A stretch of 64,000 bases of DNA from Chromohalobacter canadensis (GTDB taxonomy: Bacteria; Pseudomonadota; Gammaproteobacteria; Pseudomonadales; Halomonadaceae): NCBI RefSeq assembly GCF_034479555.1, contig NZ_CP140151.1:372001-436000 (forward strand), written 5' to 3'. The notes beneath the pieces are model-generated. The model did not search any database. It was not told the origin of the DNA and was given only the letters and a program-made list of their open reading frames with translations. Shown piece after piece: positions 62,367 through 64,000 of this stretch. Positions within the stretch are counted from its first letter, which is position 1; the number at the start of each line of letters is the position of its first letter. Both the position numbers and the translations under genes were made by a program.

Positions 62367-62804
62367 ATGGCGAAGCTTCTCGTACTCAACGGCCCTAACC
62401 TCAACCTGCTCGGCACCCGCGAGCCAGGTGTTTACGGCACCACCACCCTCGAGGACATTCGTCTGCGCCTGACCCAGCGCGCCTCTGATGCCGGCCATCG
62501 ACTCGATTGGCTACAGTCCAATGCCGAGCACTTACTGGTCGAGCGTGTGCATGCGGCGCGTGACGACGGCACCGACTTCATCCTGATCAATCCGGCCGCC
62601 TTTACGCATACCAGCGTTGCCTTGCGCGACGCGCTCACGGGTGTCGCCATCCCTTTTATTGAGTTGCATCTTTCCAACGTGCATGCGCGCGAGCCGTTTC
62701 GCGCGCATTCGTATTTTTCGGATGTCGCTCGCGGCGTCATAGCTGGATTCGGCGCCGACAGTTACGAGCTTGCCCTGGAGGCCGCGCTACGCCAGCTCGG
62801 CTGA
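62367..62804 (+). CDS. aroQ: 3-dehydroquinate dehydratase, type II
   Basis: AroQ removes water from 3-dehydroquinate in the shikimate pathway. The 145-residue product has the type II signature [21 protein letters not shown] with active-site Tyr23, Asn in [12 protein letters not shown], and His101 in [14 protein letters not shown]. It lies directly upstream of accB-accC, a common arrangement in gammaproteobacteria. Confidence 0.97.
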   Translation: MAKLLVLNGPNLNLLGTREPGVYGTTTLEDIRLRLTQRASDAGHRLDWLQSNAEHLLVERVHAARDDGTDFILINPAAFTHTSVALRDALTGVAIPFIELHLSNVHAREPFRAHSYFSDVARGVIAGFGADSYELALEAALRQLG

Positions 62805-62866
62805 CAGCACCCACGCTCCGATGGCAAATCACGCCACCTCACATTCACATTGATCGAGACAGGCTT

Positions 62867-63325
62867 ATGGATATTCGCAAGGTCAAGAAACTCATCGAAC
62901 TCCTGGAAGAGTCCAATATCAGCGAGATCGAAATCCAGGAAGGCGAGGAATCCGTCCGTATCAGCCGCCACACTGGTGGTTTCAGCGCACCGCCCGCGGC
63001 CCAGGCCCCCGCTCCGGCCGCAGCGCCCGCCCCCGCCGCACCTAGCGTAGCGGCCGCTCCGGAGGCCGAGGCAGCACCCGCGCAGCCCAGCGGCCACCCG
63101 GTGACCTCACCCATGGTAGGCACTTTTTACCGCTCGCCGGCACCGGGCGCCAAAGCGTTCGTGGAAGTTGGCCAGAGCGTCAAGAAAGGCGAGACCGTGT
63201 GCATCGTCGAAGCCATGAAGATGATGAACCAGATCGAGGCCGACCATGATGGCGTAATCGAAGCCATCATGGTCGAGGACGGCGAACCGGTCGAATTCGA
63301 CCAGCCGATGGTCATCATCTCTTGA
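62867..63325 (+). CDS. accB: Biotin carboxyl carrier protein of acetyl-CoA carboxylase
   Basis: AccB carries the biotin that shuttles carboxyl groups between AccC and the AccAD transferase in the first step of fatty-acid synthesis. The 152-residue product has a conserved N-terminus ([20 protein letters not shown]), an Ala/Pro-rich flexible linker at about residues 41-77, and the biotinyl domain with Lys118 in [10 protein letters not shown]. It is followed by a long hairpin and then accC. Confidence 0.97.
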   Translation: MDIRKVKKLIELLEESNISEIEIQEGEESVRISRHTGGFSAPPAAQAPAPAAAPAPAAPSVAAAPEAEAAPAQPSGHPVTSPMVGTFYRSPAPGAKAFVEVGQSVKKGETVCIVEAMKMMNQIEADHDGVIEAIMVEDGEPVEFDQPMVIIS

Positions 63326-63368
63326 AGCCGTTTGCGATCACGCTTGACTGTTGATCGCAAACCGCTTC
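63324..63368 (+). other. Long hairpin in the accB-accC gap
   Basis: GAAGC-C-GTTTGCGATCA (63324-63340) pairs with TGATCGCAAAC-C-GCTTC (63352-63368): 16 pairs with a single C-C mismatch and an 11-base loop. It begins inside the accB stop codon and ends 27 bases before accC. No T tract follows, so it is more likely an mRNA processing or stability element than a terminator. Confidence 0.75.
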
Positions 63369-63395
63369 CGAGCTTACATAGAGACGGACGACACT

Positions 63396-64000
63396 ATGTT
63401 GGACAAGGTACTCATCGCCAATCGTGGCGAGATCGCCCTTCGCGTACTGCGCGCCTGCAAGGAGCTGGGCATCAAGACCGTGGCGGTCCATTCCAAGGCG
63501 GACCGTGAACTCATGCACGTACGCCTAGCCGACGAAGCCGTGTGCATCGGGCCGGCCTCCTCAGCGCAATCGTATCTGAATATCCCAGCGCTGATCAGCG
63601 CCGCCGAGGTCACCGATTCCAGCGCCATCCATCCCGGCTATGGTTTTCTCTCCGAGAATGCCAACTTCGCCGAGCAGGTAGAGCGTTCAGGTTTCGTATT
63701 TGTCGGCCCGCGTGCCGAAACCATCCGTATGATGGGTGACAAGGTCAGCGCCATTTCGGCGATGAAGGCAGCCGGCGTGCCCACCGTGCCCGGCTCCGAT
63801 GGCCCGCTCCCCGAAGATAACGACGAAGCCATACTGGCTACCGCGCAACGCATCGGCTATCCAGTCATCATCAAGGCAGCCGCCGGCGGTGGGGGGCGCG
63901 GCATGCGCGTGGTGCACAGCGAGGATAGCCTGCTCTCCTCAGTCAGCGTGACGCGCAACGAGGCTAATACGTCGTTCGGCGACGGCACGCTGTACATGGA
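63396..64000 (+). CDS. accC: Biotin carboxylase subunit of acetyl-CoA carboxylase (N-terminal part, cut by window edge)
   Basis: AccC carboxylates the biotin on AccB using ATP and bicarbonate. The visible 201 codons start [20 protein letters not shown] and include the biotin carboxylase N-domain ([17 protein letters not shown]) and the ATP-grasp glycine loop [16 protein letters not shown] near residue 157. The remaining ATP-grasp and C-terminal domains lie beyond base 64000. It follows accB after 70 bases containing a strong hairpin. Confidence 0.97.
   Translation, partial: MLDKVLIANRGEIALRVLRACKELGIKTVAVHSKADRELMHVRLADEAVCIGPASSAQSYLNIPALISAAEVTDSSAIHPGYGFLSENANFAEQVERSGFVFVGPRAETIRMMGDKVSAISAMKAAGVPTVPGSDGPLPEDNDEAILATAQRIGYPVIIKAAAGGGGRGMRVVHSEDSLLSSVSVTRNEANTSFGDGTLYM

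Overview
The window is a contiguous stretch of core chromosome from a high-GC gammaproteobacterium. Protein sequences and gene orders (dcw cluster, rsmI/lpoA/yraN/diaA/dolP, mla, lpt-rpoN-ptsN, mreBCD-maf-rng-yhdP-tldD) fit the Oceanospirillales, most likely a Halomonadaceae member such as Chromohalobacter or Halomonas. That placement is inference from recognised sequences, not a database result. I see no phage, insertion sequence, integron, CRISPR array, tRNA or rRNA. Coding density is very high and nearly every gene has a well-known orthologue.

Layout. 1-16041 (minus): the division and cell-wall (dcw) cluster rsmH-ftsL-ftsI-murE-murF-mraY-murD-ftsW-murG-murC-ddl-ftsQ-ftsA-ftsZ, with ftsZ cut by the left edge. 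No mraZ precedes rsmH; the RNase P RNA gene rnpB lies there instead. 16559-20933: rsmI (minus), then divergent lpoA-yraN-diaA-dolP (plus). 20963-24531 (minus): sspB, sspA, rpsI, rplM, zapE. 24725-27368: zapG (plus), a Nif3-like gene (minus), and a DegS/AlgW-type protease gene (plus) broken by an apparent 4-base deletion between its protease and PDZ domains. 27429-31013 (minus): ibaG-murA-hisG-hisD. 31166-34288 (minus): mlaFEDCB. 34433-42967 (plus): kdsD-kdsC-lptC-lptA-lptB-rpoN-hpf-ptsN-rapZ-npr-mgtE. 43039-46574: pmbA (minus), darP (plus), tldD (minus). 46571-55181 (minus): yhdP, rng, maf, mreD, mreC, mreB. 55372-58611 (plus): gatCAB. 58637-60358 (minus): an unusual PP2C-kinase fusion. 60546-64000: ppa (plus), a DUF2333 gene (minus), aroQ, accB and the start of accC (plus).

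The main theme is the envelope: peptidoglycan precursor synthesis and septation (dcw, murA, lpoA), rod shape (mreBCD), LPS core sugar and LPS transport (kdsDC, lptCAB), phospholipid transport and outer-membrane homeostasis (mla, yhdP, dolP, DegS-type protease), and first steps of fatty-acid synthesis (accBC). Sigma-54 and the nitrogen PTS (ptsN, npr, with rapZ) sit within the same run of genes.

Items worth a second look: (1) the DegS/AlgW frameshift, which leaves an intact protease domain without PDZ; (2) a PP2C/kinase fusion protein that has lost key residues in both catalytic domains; (3) a near-perfect sigma-54 promoter match just upstream of rpoN; (4) a probable AUU start codon for mreC; (5) a five-copy heptamer repeat with a complementary arm ending in the tldD stop codon; (6) a long hairpin in the accB-accC gap; (7) rnpB in the position of mraZ and with a short P3 arm. 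I found no convincing wholly new multigene system.
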